DNA of 64,000 nt from Synechococcus sp. KORDI-49 (lineage in GTDB: Bacteria > Cyanobacteriota > Cyanobacteriia > PCC-6307 > Cyanobiaceae): contig NZ_CP006270.1 in NCBI RefSeq assembly GCF_000737575.1, positions 2,483,163 through 2,547,162 on the forward strand, read 5' to 3'. The notes below the pieces were generated by a model. It worked only from the letters and a program-made list of their open reading frames with translations, made no database searches and was not told where the DNA came from. The number at the start of each line of letters is the position of its first letter. Positions within the stretch are counted from its first letter, which is position 1. Shown one piece after another: positions 36,751-44,604 of the stretch. The translations under genes were made by a program, and so were the position numbers.

Positions 36751-37271
36751 CATGGGTCGGCGACGTCGTACACGCTGGTGCTGATCGCTTGCCTCTGTTC
36801 GGCGTCGTAGCCCCACTTCTCCAGGAAGCTGACGTCATCCCCCCGGTTGTCGAGCGCGGCCTCAAGCAGCTGTTCGAGCCGTTCCTTCACGTCTGCCGGC
36901 TCCAGCTGCCGCAGCAGTTCGGTGCAGCGAGCCGTCACCCGCTCAGAACCCGCCTGCTGCGCTGCATCTCCCTGGCGTCGGTGATGCAGGGCCATGGCGC
37001 TGCTCATCGCCAGGTTGCGAACGGTCAGATCCACCACGCCGGCACCGCCGGCCCGCAGCTGCCCCACCACCGGATCGGGCAGCCGATCCATCAGGGCGCT
37101 GTCGCCTGCCAGGCTCACCACGAAAAACCCCCTGGCACCATCGCGGCTCGCGATGATCTCGCCGACGCGGTCCGCCAGCACTTCATCGCTGATTTCCTCG
37201 TTCTCCCACTGCTGCAGCCAGGTGGCGGTGATCTCCATCGCCTGCTGGAAGGTGGGTGCGGCGCTTGCCAT
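36750..37271 (-). CDS. Conserved-looking protein of unknown function
   Basis: A 173-residue soluble protein that starts MASAAPTFQQAMEITATWLQ. Three segments stand out: NEEISDEVLADRVGEIIASRDGARGFF, VGQLRAGGAGVVDLTVRNLAMSSAM, and a helical C-terminal part with VKERLEQLLEAALDNRGDDVSFLEKW. It has no cofactor or membrane motif. A longer start 48 bases up exists but would overlap the era promoter. It is divergent from era (58 bases) and convergent with the BI-1 gene. Function unknown; the family was not recognised. Confidence 0.75.
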   Translation of the reverse strand: MASAAPTFQQAMEITATWLQQWENEEISDEVLADRVGEIIASRDGARGFFVVSLAGDSALMDRLPDPVVGQLRAGGAGVVDLTVRNLAMSSAMALHHRRQGDAAQQAGSERVTARCTELLRQLEPADVKERLEQLLEAALDNRGDDVSFLEKWGYDAEQRQAISTSVYDVADP

Positions 37272-37328
37272 GACCAGGTGACACTCCAGGGAGCAGGCTA
37301 TGGGGTTCATCCCCGGCACCCCGACCGC

Positions 37329-38264
37329 ATGACCCTCGCCACCCCGGAGGATTTCCGCTCAGGGTTCGTTGCACTCATCGGACGCCCCAACGTGGGCAAA
37401 TCCACCTTGGTGAACAGGATGGTGGGGGAGAAGGTGGCGATCACCTCCCCCGTGGCGCAGACCACTCGCAACCGCCTGCGGGCGATCGTCACCACGGATG
37501 CTGCGCAGTTGGTGCTGGTGGACACCCCGGGCATTCACAAGCCGCATCATTTGCTCGGGGAGCGGCTGGTGCAGAGCGCCCGCAGTGCCATCGGTGAGGT
37601 GGACCTTGTGCTGCTGTTGCTGGAGGGGTGCGAACGGCCCGGCCGCGGCGACGCGTTCATCGTCAATCTGCTGCGTGAGCAGCGCTTGCCGGTGCTGGTG
37701 GCCCTCAACAAATGGGATCGGGTTCCCGATGGTCAGGAGGACTCAGCCGAGCAGACATACCGGGATCTGCTCACGGGCACCGACTGGCCGCTGCATCGCT
37801 GCAGCGCACTGGAGGGTGATGGCTGCGGGGATCTCGCGACGGCGATGGCGGGTTGTTTGCCGCAGGGGCCGCTGCTGTACCCGCCGGAGATGGTCTGTGA
37901 TCAGCCGGAGCGGGTGCTGCTGGCGGAACTGATCCGCGAGCAGGTGTTGCTGCAGACCCGCGAGGAGGTGCCCCACAGTGTCGCCGTCATGATCGATCGG
38001 GTCGAGGAGATGCCTGCTCAGGGCAAGGGGCAGGGCCGAACGGCCGTGCTGGCCACGGTCTTGGTGGAGCGCAAGAGTCAGAAAGGCATCCTCATCGGTA
38101 AGGGGGGCTCCATGCTGAAGACCATCGGTCAGGGAGCCCGTCTGCAGATGCAGACGCTCATCGATGGTCCGGTGTATCTGGAGCTGTTCGTGAAGGTGGT
38201 GCCGGATTGGCGCAGCAAACCGCAACGGCTCAATGAGCTCGGCTACGGCGATCAGGGCAGCTGA
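37329..38264 (+). CDS. era: GTPase Era
   Basis: Ribosome-assembly GTPase that binds the 3' end of 16S rRNA. The 311-residue product has G1 GRPNVGKSTLVN, G2 VAQTTRNRLRAI, G3 LVLVDTPGIHKPHHLLGE and G4 VALNKWDR. The KH RNA-binding domain has TVLVERKSQKGILIGKGG and ETVYLELFVKV-type residues at VYLELFVKVVPDWRSKP, with the ending LNELGYGDQG. Start ATG 37329 is right for a short N-terminus before SGFVALIGR. An open frame runs on upstream but is antisense to the previous gene. Confidence 0.96.
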   Translation: MTLATPEDFRSGFVALIGRPNVGKSTLVNRMVGEKVAITSPVAQTTRNRLRAIVTTDAAQLVLVDTPGIHKPHHLLGERLVQSARSAIGEVDLVLLLLEGCERPGRGDAFIVNLLREQRLPVLVALNKWDRVPDGQEDSAEQTYRDLLTGTDWPLHRCSALEGDGCGDLATAMAGCLPQGPLLYPPEMVCDQPERVLLAELIREQVLLQTREEVPHSVAVMIDRVEEMPAQGKGQGRTAVLATVLVERKSQKGILIGKGGSMLKTIGQGARLQMQTLIDGPVYLELFVKVVPDWRSKPQRLNELGYGDQGS

Positions 38265-38295
38265 TCCGTTCTGGCGTCGACCTAGTCTCCGGCCC

Positions 38296-39198
38296 ATGCT
38301 CACCTTGCTGACACGCACCAAGAGCTTTCGGGATCCCTGGGTGGGCAGTCCGGCTCTGAACAGGCACTGGCAGCTGCACCGCCGCCGGGTTCAGCTGGCC
38401 GAGTCCCTGTGCCGCTGGAGACGACTGTTGCGACCGGTTGAGGTCAGCGACCTGCAGCGCGATGGTGTGATCGCGATCCGGAACTGGCTGCCCGTCGACC
38501 GTTTCGAGGCACTTCGTGAGGAGGTGGAGCAGGCGGTCGCCGATGCGGAACGGCGGCACCCCATCACCCCTGGAGAGCAGGTCGGCTTCCAGCCCAAGCA
38601 GCCCTTCCCCGGAGGGTTTGATCGGTTTGACGGCGGCACCCTCAACCGCTTTCTGCATATCGATGCCGCAGCGCTGCCGCACGCAGCGGACTTCTCGGGC
38701 GATCCCCGCCTCTCGCGTTGCTCACGTCAGGTGATCGGTCTGCCGCAGCAGGCCCGCAAGCTCGATATCTATCTCACGGTTCATGGTGAGGAGTCACGCA
38801 CTCCGGATCTGCAGAAGGAGCTGCATCGCGACACCTTTTTTCGTGCCTTGAAGTTCTGGTATTTCCTCTGGCCGGTTGAGCCCCAGGACGGCCCCTTTGA
38901 ATACGTCCCCGGCAGTCACCGTCTCGGCGCTCGGCGGCTGCAGTGGGAGCAGCGCACAGCGGATGCTGCCATCCATCATCAGCGTCAGCCGGATGTGTCC
39001 GGCTCCTTCCGGATTCACGAGGACGCTCTGGCCGAACTGGATCTGCCGGCGCCGAAGGCCTTCACCTGTCCGGCCAACACTCTGGTGCTGGCTGATGTCT
39101 TCGGTTTTCATCGCCGTGGATCGGCGCTGCCGGGGCGGCGACGCCTGTCTCTCTACGGCTGGAACCGGCCTTACCCCTTCCTGCCGATCACCTGGTGA
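38296..39198 (+). CDS. PhyH-like non-heme iron oxygenase candidate
   Basis: A 300-residue protein with a basic start (TRTKSFRDPWVGSPALNRHWQLHRRR). In the middle the pattern KELHRDTFFRALKFWYFLW gives an HxD iron-binding pair. A later EYVPGSHRLGA and, near the end, NTLVLADVFGFHRRGSALPG supply the second histidine and the 2-oxoglutarate-binding arginine. This HxD...H order, with the P-GSH segment, fits phytanoyl-CoA dioxygenase-type enzymes. The substrate is unknown. It begins 31 bases after era and ends 22 bases before the bilin-lyase-like gene, so the genes may be read together. Confidence 0.75.
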   Translation: MLTLLTRTKSFRDPWVGSPALNRHWQLHRRRVQLAESLCRWRRLLRPVEVSDLQRDGVIAIRNWLPVDRFEALREEVEQAVADAERRHPITPGEQVGFQPKQPFPGGFDRFDGGTLNRFLHIDAAALPHAADFSGDPRLSRCSRQVIGLPQQARKLDIYLTVHGEESRTPDLQKELHRDTFFRALKFWYFLWPVEPQDGPFEYVPGSHRLGARRLQWEQRTADAAIHHQRQPDVSGSFRIHEDALAELDLPAPKAFTCPANTLVLADVFGFHRRGSALPGRRRLSLYGWNRPYPFLPITW

Positions 39199-39220
39199 GA
39201 CCGACTGAGAAGATGGCGTG

Positions 39221-39682
39221 ATGAGCGATCAAGCCTTCCCTCCCGCAGATCCTGCGTCGTTTCTGGCCCTCTGCGCTGGCGAGTGGATGAGTCTGCGCAG
39301 CAGCTTCGCCCTCTCCAACGGTGATGACGACTGGCACACCAGCGAACGCGGAGAGCTGACGGTTCGCTTCGAATCCGGCAGTGGAGAGCTGCTGGGTCGA
39401 TTGCTGGTGGAGCCTCCCGGTGGACGTGGGCGCTCGCTCGGCTTCGTGGATGGTGGTGAGCTCACGGTCGATGAGGAGAGCCGCGGTGAATGGCGCTTCT
39501 GGCCGGATGGAAGTGTCGAACTCGATCTCCCGCAGCCCGATGGTTCGCTGGTGCAGGAACGCATCTGGTTCACCCGAGCCAACCTGCGACTGCGCAGCAC
39601 CACCGCGGTGGATGCCGGGGGAAGTCCGCTTGAGGGAAGTTTCTGCACCGACATCCGTCGGGTCTCCAAACCAGCCGCCTGA
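39221..39682 (+). CDS. CpcS/CpeS-family phycobilin lyase-like protein
   Basis: A 153-residue protein (MSDQAFPPADPASFLALCAGEW). The opening GEWMSLRSSFAL and the ending RANLRLRSTTAVDAGGSPLEGSFCTDIRRV match the lipocalin-like S-type bilin lyases, which attach bilins to Cys-82-type sites of phycobiliproteins. Which protein it serves (CpcS, CpcU, CpeS or CpeU) cannot be fixed here, because no phycobiliprotein gene is near. Its presence supports a phycobilisome-bearing cyanobacterium rather than most Prochlorococcus. The preceding GTG at 39218 is also in frame. The next gene starts 6 bases after its stop. Confidence 0.78.
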   Translation: MSDQAFPPADPASFLALCAGEWMSLRSSFALSNGDDDWHTSERGELTVRFESGSGELLGRLLVEPPGGRGRSLGFVDGGELTVDEESRGEWRFWPDGSVELDLPQPDGSLVQERIWFTRANLRLRSTTAVDAGGSPLEGSFCTDIRRVSKPAA

Positions 39683-39688
39683 GTGGCG

Positions 39689-40894
39689 ATGTCGCCCTAT
39701 CGCCTCGATGTGGTGAGCCTGGCGCCCCAGGCCTTCGCAACGCTGCTGGAGCTTGGGGTGATCGGTCGCGCCTTTGCCGCCGGCATCGCGGCAATGCATC
39801 TGCACAATCCGCGCGACTTCGCCACCGATCGCTACCGCAAGGTGGACGATGAGCCCTACGGCGGTGGTGCCGGCATGGTGCTCAAGCCGGAACCGGTGCA
39901 CGCGGCGATGGAGTCCATTCCACGTGCCAGCCGCTCTCGCGTGCTGCTGATGACGCCCCAGGGCCGGCCGCTGCAGCAGGCCGATCTGCAGCGCTGGTCC
40001 AGCGCGTACGACCAGCTGGTGCTGCTCTGCGGCCACTACGAGGGATTTGATGAGCGCATCCGGTCCCTGGCGGATGAGGAGGTGTCCGTCGGGGATTTCG
40101 TGCTCACTGGAGGGGAGTTGCCTGCGATGACCGTGATCAACGGTGTTGTGCGCCTGCTTCCCGGCACCGTCGGAACGGCGGCTTCCCTGGTGGAGGAGAG
40201 CCACAGTGCCGTGCTGCTGGAGCATCCCCACTACACCCGTCCGGCGGAGTTTCGTGGTCAGCGGGTTCCGGATGTGCTGCGCAGCGGTGATCACGCTGCC
40301 ATCGAGGCCTGGCGACAGCAGCAGCGTGAGCAGCGCACACGGGAGCGCCGCCCCGACCTCCACGCCCGTTGGCTGGCCGGGAGAATGGATCCCGCCTGTG
40401 AGGACGCCATGCAGCTGCGGATCGGCAACGGTTACGACATCCACCGTCTGGTGCCGGGACGGGCGCTGATTCTCGGGGGGATCAGCCTGGAGCATCCGGA
40501 GGGGCTGGGGCTGGATGGTCACAGTGACGCCGATGTCCTGGTGCACGCTGTGATGGATGCTCTGCTGGGAGCCCTTTCACTCGGTGATATCGGCAAGTAT
40601 TTCCCTCCCACGGATCCCCGCTGGAAGGGGGCTGACAGCCTGCAGCTGCTCGAACAGGTGGTGGCCCTGGTGAGCGAGCGGGGCTGGCAGGTGGTGAACG
40701 TGGATGCGGTGGTGATCGCCGAGCGCCCCAAGCTCAAACCCCATATCGAGGCGATGCGCTGCAACATCGCCGATCGCATCGGACTCGCCCCGGAGGCTGT
40801 GGGCGTCAAGGCCACCACCAATGAAAAGCTGGGTCCCGAGGGACGCGAGGAAGGCATCAGCTGTCAGGCGGTGACCCTGCTGCAAAAGCTGTGA
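39689..40894 (+). CDS. trmD-ispF: TrmD-IspF reading-frame fusion: tRNA m1G37 methyltransferase and MECDP synthase
   Basis: One uninterrupted 401-residue frame holds two enzymes. Residues 1 to about 220 are TrmD, the SPOUT-type tRNA (guanine-37 N1) methyltransferase, with [30 protein letters not shown] and [19 protein letters not shown]. Residues 241-401 are IspF, the 2-C-methyl-D-erythritol 2,4-cyclodiphosphate synthase of isoprenoid synthesis, with [29 protein letters not shown] and [13 protein letters not shown]. No stop separates them; the linker is [20 protein letters not shown]. Two in-frame ATGs, at 40385 and 40409, could restart translation. The second follows a GAGGA about four bases upstream, so IspF may also be made alone. 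The next gene's start overlaps the stop by four bases. Confidence 0.85.
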   Translation: MSPYRLDVVSLAPQAFATLLELGVIGRAFAAGIAAMHLHNPRDFATDRYRKVDDEPYGGGAGMVLKPEPVHAAMESIPRASRSRVLLMTPQGRPLQQADLQRWSSAYDQLVLLCGHYEGFDERIRSLADEEVSVGDFVLTGGELPAMTVINGVVRLLPGTVGTAASLVEESHSAVLLEHPHYTRPAEFRGQRVPDVLRSGDHAAIEAWRQQQREQRTRERRPDLHARWLAGRMDPACEDAMQLRIGNGYDIHRLVPGRALILGGISLEHPEGLGLDGHSDADVLVHAVMDALLGALSLGDIGKYFPPTDPRWKGADSLQLLEQVVALVSERGWQVVNVDAVVIAERPKLKPHIEAMRCNIADRIGLAPEAVGVKATTNEKLGPEGREEGISCQAVTLLQKL

Positions 40895-41304
40895 GGCGCA
40901 TCACGGCGCTGATGCTGGCGATGCTGGTGACACTGTTCACCCCTGCCGCTGACGCCATGACCGCAGACCCTGCCGTCGAGCTGCTCCGACTTGCGGTGCC
41001 GGCGCCGCAGCGGCAGCTGTGGCTGGAGGCGGAAGCCCGCACCTGGCAGCCCTGGCTGGAGCAGCAGACGGGGTTCCTCGGCCGTGATCTCTACTGGGAC
41101 CCGGTCGGTGAACAGGGGGTGCTGTTGATCCGCTGGGCGAGCCGTGATCAGTGGAAAGCGATCCCCGCTGAGTCGGTCGAACGGGTGCAGGCTGACTTCG
41201 AGGCTTTCACCAACACGGCTCTGGGACGACCGCCCATGGCGACGGCAGTCTTTCCTCTCGTGGAGGAGCGCGAACTGCGACAACAGACCCTGCCGACCCC
41301 ATGA
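40891..41304 (+). CDS. TIGR03792-type exported protein
   Basis: A 137-residue protein with a signal peptide ([22 protein letters not shown]). The mature part matches a cyanobacterial family of unknown function: [29 protein letters not shown], then [17 protein letters not shown] and [12 protein letters not shown]. The fold may be antibiotic-biosynthesis-monooxygenase-like, but that is a guess. Start GTG overlaps the IspF stop by four bases; its own stop overlaps larB by four bases, so the three genes are coupled. Confidence 0.75.
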   Translation: MRRITALMLAMLVTLFTPAADAMTADPAVELLRLAVPAPQRQLWLEAEARTWQPWLEQQTGFLGRDLYWDPVGEQGVLLIRWASRDQWKAIPAESVERVQADFEAFTNTALGRPPMATAVFPLVEERELRQQTLPTP

Positions 41305-41975
41305 CCGATGCCCGTCTCGACCTGCAGCGGCGCGACCGTCTCGGCATGGTCGAGGCCGTCTGGGGGGAGCACAAGACCGTTGATCAGATCGCAGCGATCC
41401 TGCCCCGCTTCGCGGCGGCGGGGGAGCTGGCCCTGGTCACGCGTGTGAGCCCCGATAAGGCCGCGGCGGTGCTGGAGAGGATTCCTGAGGTCACGGTGCA
41501 CGAGCAGGCCGCCGCGCTCACCCTCGGGACTCTTCCGTCATCGCCAAAGGGCGCGGCCGAGGTGGCGGTGCTCAGTGGCGGCAGCAGCGACCGTCGGGTC
41601 GTGGCGGAAGCCTGCCTGGCTCTGCGTTGCCATGGCGTCGGGGTGGATCCGGTCATGGACGTGGGGGTGGCCGGCCTGCATCGATTGCTGAATGCGCTGC
41701 CACGCCTGAACAGCGCCCGTGTGTTGATCGCGTGTGCCGGCATGGAAGGGGCCCTGCCGACCGTCCTGGCAGGGCTGGTTCCCCAGCCGGTCATCGCTGT
41801 TCCGGTGTCCGTCGGCTACGGCGTCAGTGCCGGAGGTCGCGCCGCTCTCGACGGCATGCTCGCCAGCTGTGCCCCCGGGCTTGTTGTCGTCAACATCGAC
41901 AACGGCTACGGAGCCGCCATGGCGGCTCTGAGAATGCTTCGATCCGCTCAGGCCGTCAGGCCGCGGTCCAACTGA
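41301..41975 (+). CDS. larB: Nickel pincer cofactor synthesis protein LarB
   Basis: A 224-residue PurE-fold enzyme that carboxylates and activates nicotinic acid adenine dinucleotide, the first step to the nickel-pincer nucleotide of lactate racemase. Family segments are KTVDQIAAIL, VAVLSGGSSDRRVVAEACLAL, VMDVGVAGLHRLL, CAGMEGALPTVLAGLV and DNGYGAAMAALRML. Start overlaps the previous stop (ATGA). LarC and LarE are not in this window; if absent from the genome, the LarB-like protein would have another job. It also fits older annotations as an AIR carboxylase-like protein. Confidence 0.92.
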   Translation: MTDARLDLQRRDRLGMVEAVWGEHKTVDQIAAILPRFAAAGELALVTRVSPDKAAAVLERIPEVTVHEQAAALTLGTLPSSPKGAAEVAVLSGGSSDRRVVAEACLALRCHGVGVDPVMDVGVAGLHRLLNALPRLNSARVLIACAGMEGALPTVLAGLVPQPVIAVPVSVGYGVSAGGRAALDGMLASCAPGLVVVNIDNGYGAAMAALRMLRSAQAVRPRSN

Positions 41976-42085
41976 CCGAGCCGCCCCAGTTCCTCGCTGG
42001 CATGGTCACCTTCCACCTGCTGGAGGGCGTTCACCAGGGCATGCAGATCGGTTCTGGCCAGTTCCCCGTCCTCTTGCCATTCCAT
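41948..42085 (-). CDS. Small acidic protein, possible
   Basis: A 45-residue ORF on the minus strand (MEWQEDGELARTDLHALVN, then QQVEGDHASEELGRL) in the 229-base gap between larB and DUF1517. It overlaps the end of larB by 28 bases. The amphipathic helical look and GC-rich codon use suggest a real small gene; no start further up has a convincing codon except TTG. The rest of the gap (42086-42204) is AT-rich and has no other gene. Low confidence. Confidence 0.4.
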   Translation of the reverse strand: MEWQEDGELARTDLHALVNALQQVEGDHASEELGRLGQLDRGLTA

Positions 42086-42204
42086 TGCGCGGGGATCAGG
42101 AGCCAAGGACCGAACCGAAGATGTAAGTGATTCAAAACTAGGTGTTGATCCTGGTAAAAAATGCCTAGATGAAGGGCGTCAGGCGGAAGACTTTCTGAAG
42201 AAGG

Positions 42205-43137
42205 TCAGAGATGCTGAAGGTTCGGATAAGCGGTGATCAGTTCCTCTGCGCTGAGAACATCACCGCGACCTTCCGGTTGCCAGATCACCTCCAGCGCCAG
42301 CAGTTCGCTGGAGGCCGTTGAACCCAGAATCCGCAGGGTCTGGCGGAGGTCCTCACCGGTGTTGGCACCCTGCAACCTTGCGTTGGCCGTGGACGCCACC
42401 AGCAGGGTGACCACGATGAATTCGTTGGTCGCATCGGCTTCGCCGACGGCTGAGTCATCAAGACGACGACCACCGACGTTGCTGGTCAGCTCGGCGTCCA
42501 GCTTGCTGCGCTCGCTCATCGAGAGGCGATTGAAGGTGGATTCGGCTGAGCTGAAGGGGACCGTTCCGGTCTCGGCATTGGCGTAGACCCAGAGATCGGG
42601 CTGACGCAGCAGCGCAAGGGTCGTTTCCTGCAGCAGTCTCTGCAGGCCGCTGGAGCTTGAGGTGTCTGATGAGGCCGCCAGCGAGCGGAGATCGTCTTGA
42701 AGGCTCTTGGCACTCGCCAGCAGCCCCACCTGCACCTGAATCATGTTCACCTTGCTCGGCACGGCCGGTGCCATGGCGCCGCCGCCACCGATCGCCGGGG
42801 CGCCTCCCCCGAGACCGCGCAGGGCATTGACCAGAACGCCAGCCACGGCCATCAGGATCAGCAGGCCGAACAGACCACCACCTCCGAAGCCGAAGATCGG
42901 GATCAGGAAGGGAAAGCCGATTCCACCGCCGCGATATCCACCGCCGTAGCCACCACCGCCGTAGGAACGACCGCTGGAGCGGGGCATGGATGGGGCGCGG
43001 AAACTGCCACCACCCATGCGTCCGCCGCGGGCCGCGTCAGCCGGTTGAACCTGGATCAGAACCATCCCCATCAGCACCACGGGGAGCAGCAATCCAGCCA
43101 GCAGGCGACGTGTCCAGTTGGACGGAGGGAAGGCCAC
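42205..43137 (-). CDS. DUF1517 membrane protein
   Basis: About 310 residues from GTG 43137. A basic start and hydrophobic helix (RRLLAGLLLPVVLMGMVLIQ) are followed by an Ala-Asp-Ala-Ala cleavage-like site and a Gly/Arg/Tyr-rich tract (RSYGGGGYGGGYRGGGIG). A second membrane region (FLIPIFGFGGGGLFGLLILMAVAGV) leads to the conserved soluble part with VNMIQVQVGLLASAKSLQ and LLVASTANARLQG and ATNEFIVVTLL. This is the DUF1517 pattern, found in cyanobacteria and plastids, function unknown. An upstream in-frame start would overlap thiS and was rejected. Confidence 0.85.
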   Translation of the reverse strand: MAFPPSNWTRRLLAGLLLPVVLMGMVLIQVQPADAARGGRMGGGSFRAPSMPRSSGRSYGGGGYGGGYRGGGIGFPFLIPIFGFGGGGLFGLLILMAVAGVLVNALRGLGGGAPAIGGGGAMAPAVPSKVNMIQVQVGLLASAKSLQDDLRSLAASSDTSSSSGLQRLLQETTLALLRQPDLWVYANAETGTVPFSSAESTFNRLSMSERSKLDAELTSNVGGRRLDDSAVGEADATNEFIVVTLLVASTANARLQGANTGEDLRQTLRILGSTASSELLALEVIWQPEGRGDVLSAEELITAYPNLQHL

Positions 43138-43169
43138 GGAGAAGCGTTCAGTGAAGCGGTTGGACGACT

Positions 43170-43388
43170 CTAGGAACCCCCTCCCACGATGGTGACAATC
43201 TCCAGATTGTCGCCGTTGAGAATGGTGCTGTCGGGCCATCGACGACGCGGAACGATCGTTCCGTTGTGCTCGACCACCACGAGTGCCGGGTTGTGCCCCA
43301 GGGCCTCGACCACCTGCAGGAGTCCGGGAGGGTCCGGTTGCGGATCAAGAGTGCGGGCTTCGCCGTTCACGGTGAGTTGCAGCGCCAT
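43170..43388 (-). CDS. thiS: Sulfur carrier protein ThiS
   Basis: A 72-residue ubiquitin-like sulfur carrier for the thiazole part of thiamine. MALQLTVNGEARTL and NLEIVTIVGGGS match the family. In most species the protein ends with Gly-Gly, the thiocarboxylate site. Here the tail as read is Gly-Gly-Gly-Ser then stop, so one residue follows the last glycine. It would have to be removed, or the carrier chemistry uses another end. It follows thiE by four bases on the same strand. Confidence 0.85.
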   Translation of the reverse strand: MALQLTVNGEARTLDPQPDPPGLLQVVEALGHNPALVVVEHNGTIVPRRRWPDSTILNGDNLEIVTIVGGGS

Positions 43389-43392
43389 CGCT

Positions 43393-44445
43393 TCAGGCCA
43401 CGGGTTGGGAGAGGCTGTCGAGCAGGTCCCGGACGGCCTGCCCCGGATCGGCTGCTTCCATGATCGCTCCGATCACGGCCACATGCCGGCAGCCGCTCGC
43501 CGTCAGCGGGCCCAGATTGGAGACATGGATGCCTCCGATGGCGAACACCGGTTTTGAACTGAGCGTCAACGCCTCACCGACCAGCTCGATGCCGATCGGT
43601 GAACGCTCCGGTTTCACGGCGGTGTCGTGCACCGGTCCAAGACCCAGATAGTCGCAGTCTTCGCTGTTGGCTGTTCGCACCTGCTCGAGGCTGTGGGTGC
43701 TTCGGCCCAGCAGCCGCTCAGGCCCGAGCAGACGCCTGGCGATCGCGGTTGGGAGATCGTCCTGTCCCAGGTGCACGCCGTCGGCGTCCACCGCGAGGGC
43801 CAGATCGATCCGGTCATTGACGATGAACAGAGCACCGTGCTGGCTGCAGAGCTGCCGCAGGGCCGTGGCCTGGGTCAGTCGGTCGTGATCGCTTCCGTCC
43901 TTGTGGCGGAACTGCACCATGGCAACGCCGTGGTGCAGAGCGATGGCAACGCGATCGAGCAGGTCCTCGCAGGGCGCGGTGATCAGGCACAGACGGCAGT
44001 CCTTCAGGCGACTGCGTCGCTGGCCTCCTTGCGTGGCCTCCAGGCAGCTCACTTCCAGGTCGTAGAGCCCGTAGCGGATCGTCGCTGCTTCGCCTGCCAA
44101 TTTCGGGTCGACACTGCGCCCGAATTCCTCCAGCACCCGCAACGCCTCCTGCACCCGGGCGCAGTTCGCGGCCACCACCTGCCGGGGGCTGTGCCGATCC
44201 AGCTGTGCCGGATGCTCCAGGCCGGCGCCGCTGTCGGTGGCGGTGGAGCGGCTTCGTTTGTAGAGGTCGTGATGACGCCTCCCCAGGCGCTGGCGCCAGT
44301 CCTTGAGGGTCACCACCAGGTCCTCCCGCTCTAGCCCGAAGCGACACCAGTCCTCCACGACCCGCAGTCCCTCTCGGGCGCGGTCGAGGTTGGCATCGAT
44401 CAGCCGCGCCACACGCGGATCCGAACACGACGGGCAGTCCATCAT
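43393..44445 (-). CDS. thiE: Thiamine-phosphate synthase with N-terminal extra domain
   Basis: A 350-residue protein. The C-terminal 210 residues are ThiE, which joins HMP-pyrophosphate and thiazole phosphate. FRHKDGSDHDRLTQA, FIVNDRIDLALAVDADGVHLGQDD, STHSLEQVRTA, DYLGLGPVHDT and VFAIGGIHVSNL are clear. The first 140 residues (RVARLIDANLDRAREGLRVVEDWCRFGL, split by description) look like the ThiD2-type domain known fused to ThiE, thought to be an HMP-phosphate kinase. Start ATG 44445 is chosen because upstream codons overlap the small membrane gene. It is upstream of thiS and DUF1517. Confidence 0.9.
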   Translation of the reverse strand: MMDCPSCSDPRVARLIDANLDRAREGLRVVEDWCRFGLEREDLVVTLKDWRQRLGRRHHDLYKRSRSTATDSGAGLEHPAQLDRHSPRQVVAANCARVQEALRVLEEFGRSVDPKLAGEAATIRYGLYDLEVSCLEATQGGQRRSRLKDCRLCLITAPCEDLLDRVAIALHHGVAMVQFRHKDGSDHDRLTQATALRQLCSQHGALFIVNDRIDLALAVDADGVHLGQDDLPTAIARRLLGPERLLGRSTHSLEQVRTANSEDCDYLGLGPVHDTAVKPERSPIGIELVGEALTLSSKPVFAIGGIHVSNLGPLTASGCRHVAVIGAIMEAADPGQAVRDLLDSLSQPVA

Positions 44446-44484
44446 TTTCGTGGCACCCTGTGAAGGCTCGCATTCCCAGCGACC

Positions 44485-44604
44485 ATGGAGAACGGCGGAT
44501 CCGAGAGCACCATGCACGTGCTGGTCTGGGGCATCGTGCTTCTGGGAGGGATCGGAGTGTTCATCGTCTGGGGTCTGGCCAACGCCTATCCCACCGTCGC
44601 CTGA
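44485..44604 (+). CDS. Single-helix small membrane protein
   Basis: A 39-residue protein (MENGGSESTMHVLVWGIVLL then GGIGVFIVWGLANAYPTVA). It has one membrane helix of 20 or so residues and a short hydrophilic start. Its size and shape resemble small photosynthetic or respiratory complex subunits, but no known one was matched. The N-terminus is divergent from thiE, 39 bases away; the end overlaps the ribF 3' end by 19 bases. A second in-frame ATG at 44512 gives 30 residues. Real small gene likely, role unknown. Confidence 0.65.
   Translation: MENGGSESTMHVLVWGIVLLGGIGVFIVWGLANAYPTVA

Noticed and set aside
43138-43239. Upstream start of the DUF1517 gene
   Set aside because: It would overlap the end of thiS in another frame and precede the signal-like helix with a charged stretch.
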